Below are positions 1-8,285 of a stretch of 64,000 nucleotides of DNA, in pieces. Under the pieces are notes generated by a model. It was not told the origin of the DNA. It searched no databases and worked only from the letters and a program-made list of their open reading frames with translations. The DNA lies in assembly GCA_033764775.1 (NCBI GenBank), contig JANRIQ010000027.1, forward strand, positions 248,001-312,000, read 5' to 3'. The DNA is from JAWXCE01 sp033764775 (GTDB lineage: Bacteria > Pseudomonadota > Alphaproteobacteria > Rhizobiales > Rhodomicrobiaceae). The translations under genes were made by a program, and so were the position numbers. Each line of letters starts with the position of its first letter. Within the stretch, counting starts at the first letter, position 1.

Positions 1-589
1 CCTGCGCCAACCGCCGCGCCTGCGCCAGATTGTGGGTGGTCATGACGATCTTCACCCCTTCCGCGCTGAAGGCCGCGATCATCTCCTCGATGATGCGGGC
101 GGCGCCAGGGTCGAGAAACGCGGTCGGCTCGTCTAGAAACAACACCTCCGGCCGGAGCGCCCAGGCGCGCGCCATGGCGAGCCGCTGCTGCTCGCCCCCG
201 GAGAGCACGCGGGCCGGCCGCCACGCCAGATCGGCCATGCCGAAACGGTCGAGCGCGTCGGCGGCGGCGCGGCGAGCGTTTGCGCCATCGACGCCGGCGG
301 CTCGCAGAGCGAACGTCACATTGGCGAGAGCCGACCGGCGCAGCATCACCGGGCGCTGGAACACCATCGCGTGCCGGCGGCGCCCATCGCCCCCAGCCCA
401 GCGAATGCGGCCCTCCGTCGGCGTCAGCAGACCGTGACAGAGCCGCAGCAGCAGGCTCTTGCCCGCCCCGTTCGGACCGAGGATCAGCGTCGGCGCTCCG
501 GCGTTGAGCGTGAACGACACCCCGGAAAGCAGACGCCGCCCGCCTGCCTCGTAAGCCACGCCGTCCACGGTCAGGGGCAATATGGTCAT
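1..589 (-). CDS. tupC: Tungstate ABC transporter ATP-binding protein TupC (3' end off window)
   Basis: ATPase of an oxyanion importer of the TupABC (tungstate) type, energising uptake for molybdo/tungsto-enzymes. The visible 196 codons contain Walker A (GPNGAGKS, about residues 39-46), a Q-loop (VFQRP), the ABC signature (LSGGEQQR) and Walker B (VLFLDEP) followed by the H-loop region (TTHN). The start is the ATG at 589, 16 bases after the tupB stop, so the two genes form one unit. The C-terminus lies beyond base 1. Assignment to tungstate rather than molybdate or phosphate rests on the TupB-like partner and the adjacent regulator; no tupA is visible and it may lie to the left of the window. 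Confidence 0.82.
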   Translation of the reverse strand, partial: MTILPLTVDGVAYEAGGRRLLSGVSFTLNAGAPTLILGPNGAGKSLLLRLCHGLLTPTEGRIRWAGGDGRRRHAMVFQRPVMLRRSALANVTFALRAAGVDGANARRAAADALDRFGMADLAWRPARVLSGGEQQRLAMARAWALRPEVLFLDEPTAFLDPGAARIIEEMIAAFSAEGVKIVMTTHNLAQARRLAQ

Positions 590-605
590 GGGCGCGCGCA
601 AGCCA

Positions 606-1307
606 TCACCCCGCAACGCGGCGCGCCCATAGGGCGGCGGCGAATGTGGCGCCGTTGAGAATGACCATAACGGCGATGAGAATCAGCCCCAGCCCCAGCG
701 CAAGCGGCAGATCGCCCTTGCTCGTCTCGAGCGCGATGGCCGTCGTCATGGTGCGGGTGTGCCCTGCGATATTGCCGCCCACGATGAGCACGGCGCCCAC
801 CTCGGCGCTCGCACGACCCAGTCCCGCCAGGATCACCGTCACCAGGCTGAAACGCGCGTCCCACAGCAGCGCGGCCATCGCGCTGCCCATGGACACGCCA
901 AGGGAGCGGAACTGCTCTTCGTATTCCCGCCATAAATCGTCAAGCGTCTGCCGGGTGAGCGAGGCGACGATGGGAATGATCAGGATGGCCTGGGCGGCGA
1001 TCATGGCTTTGGGGGTGAACAGCCACCCAAGCTCGCCGAGCGGGCCGGAACGCGACAGCAACAGGTAGAGTGCGAGCCCCGCGACCACGGGTGGCAGCCC
1101 CATCAGCGCGTTGAGAGCGACGATGACCGCCCCCCGCCCCGGAAAGCGCGCCAATGCGAGAGCCGCCCCGAGCGGCAGCCCGATGACGGCGGCGACGGCG
1201 ACGGCCGATAACGTCACCAGCGCGGACAGGCGCAGAATATCGACGAGAGCGGCGTCGCCGTTAAGAATGAGAGCGAAAGCGGTACTAAAAGCAGTCGGCG
1301 CATCCAT
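606..1307 (-). CDS. tupB: Tungstate ABC transporter permease TupB
   Basis: A 233-residue inner-membrane permease with about five hydrophobic segments. It has the binding-protein-dependent permease EAA-type loop (a region around 'EEQFRSLGVSMGSAMAALL') and a TupB-like C-terminal half (ASAEVGAVLIVGGNIAGHT). It would form the channel with TupC, encoded 16 bases downstream. Tungstate (or molybdate) uptake fits a methylotroph that needs W/Mo formate dehydrogenase and the molybdoenzymes suggested elsewhere in the window (moaB, sulfite-oxidase-like gene). The gene is divergent from the regulator that starts at 1371, with a 63-base control region between them. Confidence 0.88.
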   Translation of the reverse strand: MDAPTAFSTAFALILNGDAALVDILRLSALVTLSAVAVAAVIGLPLGAALALARFPGRGAVIVALNALMGLPPVVAGLALYLLLSRSGPLGELGWLFTPKAMIAAQAILIIPIVASLTRQTLDDLWREYEEQFRSLGVSMGSAMAALLWDARFSLVTVILAGLGRASAEVGAVLIVGGNIAGHTRTMTTAIALETSKGDLPLALGLGLILIAVMVILNGATFAAALWARRVAG

Positions 1308-1325
1308 GCCGCGACTATGTGCAGC

Positions 1326-1350
1326 TTACAGAAATTCCGCAACTTTGTAA
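1326..1350. promoter_or_regulatory. Inverted repeat in the tupB/regulator divergent region (possible operator)
   Basis: TTACA at 1326-1330 and TGTAA at 1346-1350 form a 5-base inverted repeat separated by 15 bases. It lies in the only non-coding gap between tupB (start 1307) and the divergent HTH regulator (start 1371). The surroundings are AT-rich compared with the flanking genes. The position is right for autoregulation and tup control, but the arms are short, so this is a candidate only. Confidence 0.3.
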
Positions 1351-1370
1351 ATTTTGCAGTAGTATGCAGC

Positions 1371-2240
1371 ATGGACCCAGAATACCTGACCACCGCCGAG
1401 GCCGCCGCGCATTTGCGCGTCAAAGAGCGCACGCTCTATGACCTCGTGGCGCGGCGGGCAGTTCCGTGCTCGCGCGTCACCGGCAAGCTCATCTTTCCGC
1501 GTCGGCTTCTCGATCAATGGGTGGAGGCGAATGTGGAGGCGCCGGGAGCAGCGCTGGGCGCTCCTCCGCCTATCGTCGCGGGGTCGAGCGATCCGCTGCT
1601 GGAGTGGGCGCTGCGGGAATCCGGTTCAGGGTTGGCAACGCTGTTCGAGGGCAGCGAAGCCGGGCTGCGCCGGTTCGAGGCGCGCGGCGCCGTCGCGATC
1701 GGTCTGCATATGATCGACGAGCGGGGCGAGTACAACATGGCCGCGCGCCGCTCGTTGGCGGGCGTATTCGACCTGACCATGGTGCAATTCGCGAGGCGCA
1801 CCCAGGGCCTCATCGTGGCGCCCGGAAACCCGCTCGACCTCACGAGCCTGCGCGGCGCGGCGCAAGCCGGCGCGCGTTTCGCGGTGCGTCAGCCTGGCTC
1901 CGGATCAGCGCTCCTCACCCAGCGCTTGCTCGCCGAGGCTGGGCTGACGCCGGAGGATATCGCGGTCGCGGCCGTTACGCGCACCGAAGACGACGCCGCC
2001 GTCGCGGACGGGCGCGCCGACTGCGCCGTCGCTATCGCCGCCGCCGCGCGCCGACTGCGCCTCGGCTTTGCGCCGCTGCATGTGGAGCGGTTCGACCTCG
2101 GCTTTCGCAGGCGGGATTTCTTCGAGCCCGCCTTGCATAAGTTCTTCGACTTTCTTCGCTCGGCGGAGTTCGCCGCCCGCGCCGCCCAACTCGACGGATA
2201 TGACGTGAGCGAGACGGGCCGCGTCGAGTTCAACGCTTAA
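1371..2240 (+). CDS. HTH regulator with periplasmic-binding-protein-like sensor domain (molybdate/tungstate type)
   Basis: A 289-residue predicted cytoplasmic regulator. Residues about 5-55 are an excisionase/MerR-like helix-turn-helix (EYLTTAEAAAHLRVKERTLY). Residues about 75-280 match the PBP-like domain used as an intracellular oxyanion or metabolite sensor (for example GLIVAPGNPLDLTSL and RQPGSGSALLTQRLL). The gene is divergent from tupBC, so control of tungstate/molybdate uptake is the simplest role. The ATG at 1371 is preferred over the upstream in-frame codon at 1317 because the HTH begins right after it and the extension would occupy the shared promoter region. The 3' end overlaps the convergent gene by 11 bases. 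Confidence 0.75.
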   Translation: MDPEYLTTAEAAAHLRVKERTLYDLVARRAVPCSRVTGKLIFPRRLLDQWVEANVEAPGAALGAPPPIVAGSSDPLLEWALRESGSGLATLFEGSEAGLRRFEARGAVAIGLHMIDERGEYNMAARRSLAGVFDLTMVQFARRTQGLIVAPGNPLDLTSLRGAAQAGARFAVRQPGSGSALLTQRLLAEAGLTPEDIAVAAVTRTEDDAAVADGRADCAVAIAAAARRLRLGFAPLHVERFDLGFRRRDFFEPALHKFFDFLRSAEFAARAAQLDGYDVSETGRVEFNA

Positions 2241-2967
2241 TCGGCTCGGCGCCTTCGGCCGCCGCGTCTTTTCGCTCGAAGCGACGCCGCAAGGGAATGG
2301 CGGCGAGCGACAGCAGCGCGAGGCCGACAAGCGCGGCGATGATCTCAGGGGTCAGGATGGAGGCGGGGGAAATCTCGCCGCCCTCCTCAAGGATGCGCCC
2401 AAGCCCGGCGCCGGACAGCGAGAACACCGCCGTGCCGGGGATGATGCCGAAAAACGTCGTCAGCACGTAGGTGGTCAGCCCCACCCCGGCGAAAGCGGGA
2501 ATGAGGTTGACGAGGAAAAACGGGAATAAAGGCACCAGCCGAAGCACGAGCAGGTAGGACCACGCGTTCTTCTGGATGTTCTGCGCAAGGCTCGCCGCCT
2601 GCGGGCCGAACCGCTCCAGCGCTTTCTCGCCGAAAAGAACCTTGGCGAACAGGAAGATGAGCGTGGCGCCGATGGTTGCGCCGATCACCGTGAGGATCGT
2701 GCCGGAAACCGCGCCGAACAAAAATCCGCCGGACAGGGTCAGAAAGACTGCGCCAGGCAGTGAGAAAGCCACCGCCGCCGTATACACGCCCACATAGGCG
2801 AGCGCGGCCAGCGCCCAGTTCTCCGACACAAAAGCGGTGAGCGCCTGACGATGATCGCGCAGCGTGTCGAGCGAGAGGTAGTCCGCCGCGCCAGTCGCGC
2901 GCACGGCAAGGATGAGGCCGACGGCGGCGAGCGCCAGCCACAGCTTGCGGTTCTGAAGGAGCGACAT
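2230..2967 (-). CDS. TVP38/TMEM64 (DedA/VTT-type) membrane protein
   Basis: A 245-residue integral membrane protein. It carries the VTT/SNARE-associated domain (G-rich FSLPGAVFLTLSGGFLFGA, then PFFLVNLIPAFAGVGLTTY), about six hydrophobic segments and a basic C-terminus. Homologues are membrane proteins of uncertain transport or lipid-scrambling function. It is the last gene of a five-gene minus-strand run and starts 20 bases after the flavin oxidoreductase stop. That pairing (TVP38 with a mercuric-reductase-like flavoprotein) recurs in bacteria, which suggests a joint function I cannot name. Start ATG 2967 is preceded by a purine-rich stretch (GGAG) on the coding strand. Confidence 0.8.
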   Translation of the reverse strand: MSLLQNRKLWLALAAVGLILAVRATGAADYLSLDTLRDHRQALTAFVSENWALAALAYVGVYTAAVAFSLPGAVFLTLSGGFLFGAVSGTILTVIGATIGATLIFLFAKVLFGEKALERFGPQAASLAQNIQKNAWSYLLVLRLVPLFPFFLVNLIPAFAGVGLTTYVLTTFFGIIPGTAVFSLSGAGLGRILEEGGEISPASILTPEIIAALVGLALLSLAAIPLRRRFERKDAAAEGAEPIKR

Positions 2968-2987
2968 GGTTTGTCTCCGGGTGCGGG

Positions 2988-4460
2988 TTACGGCAGCACG
3001 CGCTGGATGAACCGCACGACGGCCCGCGTGCGAGGATTGAAGAGGCTCGGCGTGAAATGGCTGCCGGCCGCCCGTTTCGAGATTTCCGACAATGTCGGGT
3101 AAGGCGCGATGAGGCTGGCGACCTTGGAAATGCCGAGACCGGACGAAATCGCCAGGCCCCAGGTCAGGATCAGTTCGCCGGCATGCGGGCCGACGATCGT
3201 CGCGCCGAGGATTTTGCCTTTGGCGGAGAGCACGATCTTGGCGAGCCCCTCGGTGCGGCGTTCGGTTTGAGCGCGGTCGTTGTCGGCGAAACGCCAGGTC
3301 AGCAACTTGGGCGTGTGCCCCGCAGCGCGCGCTTCCGCCTCCGTCAGCCCCACATGGGCCAGCTCAGGGTCGGCGTAGGTGACCCAAGGCAGCGCGCTGT
3401 AATCCACCTTGGAGGGCATCGCGAACAGCGCGTTGCGGATGACGATGCCGGCGTGATACCCGGCGATGTGCGTGAATTGCGGGCCGCCCGCCGCGTCGCC
3501 GATGGCGAAGACGCGCGTGTTTGAGGTGCGCAGGCGCGCGTCGACGGTGACGCCCTTCGCCGTGTAGGCGACGCCAGCCGCCTCAAGATTGAGGCCAGAC
3601 AGATTCGGCTTGCGGCCGGCGGCGACGAGGACATGGCTCGCGGTCAGCGTTTCAGTCGCGCCGTTCGCCTCGATCAGGATACGGACATGGGCGCCGTCTC
3701 TGGCGACGGACGATACGCCGGTGTTCTCCATAAGCCTGACGCCATCTGCGATGAGAGCCTCGCGCACCACAGCGACGGCCTCCGGCTCGTCCTTGGCCAG
3801 GATGCCGAAGCGCTCGATGAGCGTCACCTCAGACCCGAGCCGGCGGAACGCCTGCGCCATCTCGACGCCGATTGGGCCGCCGCCGATGACGACCAGATGC
3901 TCAGGCTGCTCTTTGAGGTCGAAGACGGTCTCGTTGGTCAGGTAGCCCGCCTCCGCCAGGCCTGGGATGGGCGGCGCGGCGGGGCCTGAACCGGTCGCGA
4001 TCACGAACCGCCGCGCCGTGATGACGTGGGCGCCCGCGCGCACCTCGGTTTTGGAGATGAACGCGCCGCGCTCCTGAATGACGCGGACGCCGAAGCCCTC
4101 GAAGCGCTCCACGCTGTCATGGGGCGCAATGGCCGCGATCACGCCATGCACATGCGCATGGACGGCGGCGAAATCCACCCGGGGCGCGCCCAGATGCACG
4201 CCGAACTGCGCGCTGGTTTTGGGAGCATGCGCCGCGTGCGCAGCGGCGATCAGCGCTTTCGAGGGCACGCAGCCGGTGTTGAGGCAATCGCCGCCCATCT
4301 CGCCTTTCTCGATCAGCACGACCTTGGCGCCCATCTGCGCGGCGCCGGCGGCGACCGACAGCCCAGCAGAGCCCGCCCCAATAATGCAGATGTCAGCCTG
4401 GACGCGCTCATCCGGCGCAGCGCTCGGCGGAGCTTTGGGATCGAAACGCTCGTGCTGCAT
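2988..4460 (-). CDS. Mercuric-reductase/lipoamide-dehydrogenase-like FAD disulfide oxidoreductase
   Basis: A 490-residue class I pyridine nucleotide-disulfide reductase. It has an FAD-binding Rossmann motif (IIGAGSAGLSVAAG), the redox-active CxxxxC (GGDCLNTGCVPSK), an NAD(P)H-binding GGGPIGVEMA motif, the ATG and GDAAGG motifs, and a C-terminal dimerisation domain (WVTYADPELAHVGLTEAEA). It lacks the N-terminal HMA domain and the C-terminal Cys pair of true MerA, so mercury reduction is unlikely. The substrate is unknown. The ATG at 4460 is chosen; a longer in-frame reading from 4568 would run into the preceding glycosyltransferase gene. It is co-oriented with GT2 upstream and TVP38 downstream. 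Confidence 0.82.
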   Translation of the reverse strand: MQHERFDPKAPPSAAPDERVQADICIIGAGSAGLSVAAGAAQMGAKVVLIEKGEMGGDCLNTGCVPSKALIAAAHAAHAPKTSAQFGVHLGAPRVDFAAVHAHVHGVIAAIAPHDSVERFEGFGVRVIQERGAFISKTEVRAGAHVITARRFVIATGSGPAAPPIPGLAEAGYLTNETVFDLKEQPEHLVVIGGGPIGVEMAQAFRRLGSEVTLIERFGILAKDEPEAVAVVREALIADGVRLMENTGVSSVARDGAHVRILIEANGATETLTASHVLVAAGRKPNLSGLNLEAAGVAYTAKGVTVDARLRTSNTRVFAIGDAAGGPQFTHIAGYHAGIVIRNALFAMPSKVDYSALPWVTYADPELAHVGLTEAEARAAGHTPKLLTWRFADNDRAQTERRTEGLAKIVLSAKGKILGATIVGPHAGELILTWGLAISSGLGISKVASLIAPYPTLSEISKRAAGSHFTPSLFNPRTRAVVRFIQRVLP

Positions 4461-4497
4461 GGCGGTGTCCTTGCTTGGGTGTCTTGTGTCTATCTGC

Positions 4498-5241
4498 TCA
4501 GAGCTTCGGGGCTGCTCCGCCGTATGTTTCCCTGTCACGCTCAAGTGATCGTCGGCCCGCCGCCTCACGCGCGATAACGTACAGGATTTTGCCGCTCGCC
4601 TTGATCGTGCCCATAACCGTGCCGGACACCTTTGATTGTCCGATGCGGCGGCGGTAGGTCACCGGCGTCTCCAGGCAGCGCAGGCCTTTCTGCGCGGCGC
4701 GGATTTGCATCTCGATCGTCCACCCGAAATTCTGGTCAGCCATCTGCAAGCTGTCCAGCGCGGGCCGCGATATGGCGCGGAACGGCCCCAGATCGGTGAA
4801 GCGCGCGCCCCAGATGAGCCGCATGAGCGCGCAAGCAAGCGCGTTGCCCACCCGCTGCTGCGGCGTGAGCGCGCCTGTCTCGCACGCCCCGAGGACGCGG
4901 GAGCCGAGCACGAAGTCCGCCCGGCCCTCGATGATCGGGGCGACGATGAGGGCGATCTCCTCCGGGCGGTCGCTGGCGTCGCCGTCAAGGAACACGACCA
5001 CGTCGCATGGCGGGAGCGCGGCCATCGCCTGCAGGCACGCGGCGCCGTAGCCGGGGCGCGACACGCGCACCAAAGTCGCGCCGTGAGCGAGGGCGACCTT
5101 ATCCGTGCCGTCCGTCGAGTTGTAGTCGGCCACGATCACCGGCGACGCCCAGGCGGGCAACGACTTCAGCACCTGCGGCAAAGCCTCCGCCTCGTTTCTC
5201 GTGGGGATGATCACCGCGACGCGGCGGGCCGTGTGAGACAT
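4498..5241 (-). CDS. Family 2 glycosyltransferase
   Basis: A 247-residue cytosolic GT2-fold protein. The nucleotide-sugar binding N-terminus (AVIIPTRNEAEALPQVL) is followed by VIVADYNSTDGT, the DxD-like VVFLDGDASD and a GWTIEMQIRAAQKGL acceptor-side segment. It resembles dolichyl-phosphate-mannose-synthase-like enzymes that make polyprenyl-phosphate sugars. Its ATG overlaps the stop of the GT87-like gene by one base (TGATG), which implies translational coupling. The pairing fits a model in which this enzyme makes a lipid-linked sugar that the membrane GT87-like partner then uses. The sugar and acceptor are unknown. The reading frame extends upstream to 5556, but that part overlaps GT87. Confidence 0.83.
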   Translation of the reverse strand: MSHTARRVAVIIPTRNEAEALPQVLKSLPAWASPVIVADYNSTDGTDKVALAHGATLVRVSRPGYGAACLQAMAALPPCDVVVFLDGDASDRPEEIALIVAPIIEGRADFVLGSRVLGACETGALTPQQRVGNALACALMRLIWGARFTDLGPFRAISRPALDSLQMADQNFGWTIEMQIRAAQKGLRCLETPVTYRRRIGQSKVSGTVMGTIKASGKILYVIAREAAGRRSLERDRETYGGAAPKL

Positions 5242-6662
5242 CAGACGCTCCTGGGATATGGCCGGGAGCGCGGGGTCAAACGCCACGCAGCCCAGAGGAT
5301 GATGGGCGCCGCGTGAATGAGTGCGACGCCGTGCGAGAACAACGAGAAACTCGGCCCGGACCAGAATGGAAAAAACAGGTAATAGGCGGGAATGAGCGCG
5401 GCGGCGACAATAAGCGGCCAGAACCGCGTTAGAATGGCGAGAGGCAGAAACCACAACGCATACCAGGGAAACTGCGCCGGCGAGCAGAAAAACGCCGCAA
5501 CGCATACGACGAGCGCGCGCGCGGCGAAATCCTCGACGTTTGCGGCCGGGCGCCACGCCACGGCGAGCGCCGCAATGGCGCCGACGAGCGCGAGGCTCGC
5601 CCGCAAACCCGCTTGCGCGGCCTCATCCGTGGTCACGACGCGCAGCGCGTCGAGCGCCCAGGCGAACAGCGCATTGTTGTTGGCCCAGCCTCCCGCATAA
5701 GCCGTCAACCCCGATCCGGCGTCCAGTGCGGAGATGAAAAGCGGGCCGAGCGTCGCCGCCAACGCCACGCAGAGCACGAGCATGGCGGGAAGGAGGCGGC
5801 GACGCACGGCGAGCAGCGGGCGCAGAAACAGCGGCGCGAGCAGCACTGGCCACAGCTTGACCCCCGCCGCCAGCCCGATCAGTCCGCAAGACGCGAGCGG
5901 CCTGCGCTGGATCAGCAACAACGCACCGAGAATGAGGGGCGGCAGCAGCGCGTCCACATGGGCGAGGCCGACGGTGTTGAACGCGACGAACGGGCTGCAC
6001 CAGTAGAGCGCCGCCCAAGCAGGATTTGCGCCCCGCTCGCGCAGCAGCGCCACCAGCAGCGCCGCCGCCGACAGATCAGCGGTCAGGAACAAAACCCGCA
6101 GGCCGTCGAGGCTCCACGGCGCCAGAACGTGCGCGCCCGCAAACGCCGCCTGCGCCGTCCCTGGGTAGATCGAGCGCAGCTCGGGGAAATTGATCCGGGC
6201 CAACGTCTCGACGCCCTCCAAAGTCAGGCCGCCCAGATGCGCCCCTCCCCCGCCGACGCCCAAAGCGCCGCCGAGCGCTTCGGCCGGCGAGACGGCGTAA
6301 GGGTTGAAGCCATGAGCGACGACCGCGCCATCCCACAGATAGCGGAAAAAGTCGTCCTCGATGGGCGCCGGCGCGCCGAACCAGATCACCCGGATGAGCA
6401 GACCGAGCGCGATGAGCGCAGCGTATGCGGGCGGCGACGGCGAGCCGCGAGCAGCCTCAGCCGCGATCCAGAAGCTCAGGGCGGTTGGGACGATGAGGAG
6501 GAGGATGAGGGGGGCGACGGCGGCGAACGCGGCGGCAGTCTCATGGGTGAGGCCCGGGGCGAGGCTGACCAGCGCAATCTGGCTCGCCGCAACGACGCAG
6601 GCCGAGGCGAGAAGCGCGGCGGCGCGCCAGGGAGGACGAACTGCGCCGCCGCCAGCGATCAT
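5241..6662 (-). CDS. Polytopic GT87-like (DUF2029) mannosyltransferase-type protein
   Basis: A 473-residue integral membrane protein with about ten hydrophobic segments. Its acidic pair early in the chain (PIEDDFFRYLWDG, about residues 110-122) is typical of GT-C enzymes that use polyprenyl-phosphate sugars. A long periplasmic loop holds NFPELRSIYPGTAQ. It would glycosylate a periplasmic or lipid acceptor. The start ATG at 6662 overlaps the stop of the DUF547 gene (ATGA), and its stop overlaps the GT2 start, so all three are translationally linked. The exact enzyme family (GT87 or MptB-like) is a fold-level guess. Confidence 0.75.
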   Translation of the reverse strand: MIAGGGAVRPPWRAAALLASACVVAASQIALVSLAPGLTHETAAAFAAVAPLILLLIVPTALSFWIAAEAARGSPSPPAYAALIALGLLIRVIWFGAPAPIEDDFFRYLWDGAVVAHGFNPYAVSPAEALGGALGVGGGGAHLGGLTLEGVETLARINFPELRSIYPGTAQAAFAGAHVLAPWSLDGLRVLFLTADLSAAALLVALLRERGANPAWAALYWCSPFVAFNTVGLAHVDALLPPLILGALLLIQRRPLASCGLIGLAAGVKLWPVLLAPLFLRPLLAVRRRLLPAMLVLCVALAATLGPLFISALDAGSGLTAYAGGWANNNALFAWALDALRVVTTDEAAQAGLRASLALVGAIAALAVAWRPAANVEDFAARALVVCVAAFFCSPAQFPWYALWFLPLAILTRFWPLIVAAALIPAYYLFFPFWSGPSFSLFSHGVALIHAAPIILWAAWRLTPRSRPYPRSV

Positions 6663-7459
6663 TTGCCCGCCTCGTTCAGCGTCCAGTCGTAAGCATCGCG
6701 GTCAAAGCCGGTCTTGCCTTTCAGTTTCGCGGCGAGCGCGGGCTGCGCGTACTTTGTCAAATGAGCGACGACGCCCGCGCCGTCGCCGCCGAAATCCTCC
6801 TGAAACCAGGAATAGATGCTGGAGACGGTCAGGCCGCCGTCCGCCGCGACGGTTGCGCCGCGCGGGTGGTTCACATAGGCGCGGGCGGCGGCGTCCAGGT
6901 CGGCGCTGAGCGTCTCGGCGCGCCACGGCTCGGGTTTTAGGTCGGGACAGCCGATAGAGGCGCAGTTGACCGCGTAATGCACGCGCGGATCCTTGAAGGT
7001 CGGCCGCATGATCGAGTGCTCGATGTCGTCCAGCGACAGTTCGCGGCCCTCGACGGTGACGCGTTTTTCACGCCACGGGCCAAGATACGCTTTCACATCG
7101 AAAAAGCTCGTCCCCGCGCTTTTGACGTCCTTGATGGAGGCGATTGGGTAGGCGTCGATGACGACCTTGAGCGTCACCGCGTTGTAGAGATTGGCCCAAT
7201 AGGCGAAGGCCTCGTCGCGGCTCAACTGCGACGGCTTTTCGGCGGCGAGGGCGGCGACCACTTGATCCAGCGCGGCGCGATCCTGCGCCGAGGCCCGCCA
7301 TTTGGCGTACGCGACCCCGGCAACGCCGTCGCTGCGCGGCGTTATGTGCTTTTGCAGAAGAGCGCGGTAGGTTTTCAGGGCGGCGTCATGGGCGGGGGTC
7401 AGCGCGGCGGCGGGGGCGGCGAACGCCAGCAGGCAGAGGGTGAACACTATCCGTTGCAT
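6659..7459 (-). CDS. Exported DUF547 protein
   Basis: A 266-residue protein with a clear Sec signal peptide (MQRIVFTLCLLAFAAPAAA, cleavage near residue 19). The DUF547 domain shows the typical FAYWANLYNAVTLKVV, HSIMRPTFKDPRVHYAVNCAS and IGCPDL segments. DUF547 proteins often sit beside glycosyltransferases and redox proteins, as here, but have no assigned biochemistry. The conserved NCASIGCP cysteines may be structural or catalytic. It is the first gene of the minus-strand operon DUF547, GT87, GT2, flavoprotein, TVP38. Confidence 0.83.
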   Translation of the reverse strand: MQRIVFTLCLLAFAAPAAALTPAHDAALKTYRALLQKHITPRSDGVAGVAYAKWRASAQDRAALDQVVAALAAEKPSQLSRDEAFAYWANLYNAVTLKVVIDAYPIASIKDVKSAGTSFFDVKAYLGPWREKRVTVEGRELSLDDIEHSIMRPTFKDPRVHYAVNCASIGCPDLKPEPWRAETLSADLDAAARAYVNHPRGATVAADGGLTVSSIYSWFQEDFGGDGAGVVAHLTKYAQPALAAKLKGKTGFDRDAYDWTLNEAGK

Positions 7460-7541
7460 GGGATCCGTTCTCGTGGGTTTAAGCGAAGGCTCGCTTGTAT
7501 TTGCGGTTTCCCCGTGATGTTCTGCGCGCCGCCGCCGTTCG

Positions 7542-8285
7542 TTACAGGCTAAGGCTGCGTGCGGGCGCCTCCGCCGCGGTTTCCATTGACCCCACCGGCG
7601 CCTCGCTCAGGCGGCCCTGACGCATAACGAACAGCCTGGACGCGTAAGCGCGCGCCAGATGCGGCTGATGCAAGGTGCACAGCACGGTCATGCCGCGCGC
7701 ATTGCGCAGGTCGGTCATCAGCGTCAAAACCTGCTCGGCGGACGCCGGATCGAGGCTCGCGACCGGCTCGTCGGCGATGAGCACGGCGCTTTTCTGGGTC
7801 AGCGCGCGGGCGATAGCCACCCGCTGTTGCTCGCCGCCCGAGAGCGTGTCGGCGCGTTGGCGCATTTTGTCCTGAAGGCCGACAGCCGCGAGCGCCGCCT
7901 CAGCCGCCTCGACATCCGCCCGCGAGAAGCGCCCGAGCGCGACGCGCCACGGCGGCGTGCGGCCAAGCGCCCCCATCAGCGCGTTTTCGAGCGCGGTGCG
8001 CCGCTTGATCAGGTTGAACTGCTGAAACACCACCCCGATGCGCCGGCGCGCCCGCTTCAGCGCCGCACCGCGCAGCCCGTGCAGCGGCTCGCCCGCCACA
8101 TAAATCTCGCCCGAGTCCGGCTCGGTGAGGCGCGTCAGACAGCGGAACAACGTGGTTTTGCCCGATCCGCTCGGCCCGAGGATCACGGCGAAATCCCCGC
8201 GGTCGAGGGTGAGTGAGGCGTTCACCAGCGCCGGCGCGCCGCCAAAGCGTTTGCTCAGGCGCTGCGCCCGGAGCACGTCGCTCAC
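7542..8285 (-). CDS. phnC: Phosphonate-type ABC transporter ATP-binding protein PhnC
   Basis: A 247-residue ATPase with Walker A (GPSGSGKTT), Q-loop (VVFQQFNLI), signature (LSGGEQQRVAIARAL), Walker B (VLIADEPVASLDP) and H-loop (CTLHQPHLA). The PhnC-type spacing and the segment 'RRIGVVFQQFNLIKRRTALENALMG' region (positions about 8010-7975) fit the phosphonate/phosphate-ester family. The start is a GTG at 8285 overlapping the phnE stop (GTGA). An upstream extension to 8795 in this frame lies inside phnE and is not used. It is the last gene of the rhodanese-phosphoesterase-phnDEC operon. Confidence 0.87.
   Translation of the reverse strand: MSDVLRAQRLSKRFGGAPALVNASLTLDRGDFAVILGPSGSGKTTLFRCLTRLTEPDSGEIYVAGEPLHGLRGAALKRARRRIGVVFQQFNLIKRRTALENALMGALGRTPPWRVALGRFSRADVEAAEAALAAVGLQDKMRQRADTLSGGEQQRVAIARALTQKSAVLIADEPVASLDPASAEQVLTLMTDLRNARGMTVLCTLHQPHLARAYASRLFVMRQGRLSEAPVGSMETAAEAPARSLSL

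Noticed and set aside
2988..4460. Mercuric reductase merA
   Set aside because: The CxxxxC disulfide site fits, but the HMA domain and C-terminal Cys pair of MerA are missing and no mer genes are near.
5613..6692. A 359-codon plus-strand frame over the GT87-like gene
   Set aside because: Composition (Arg, Gln, Glu rich) is what the antisense of a GC-rich membrane gene gives; no domain visible.
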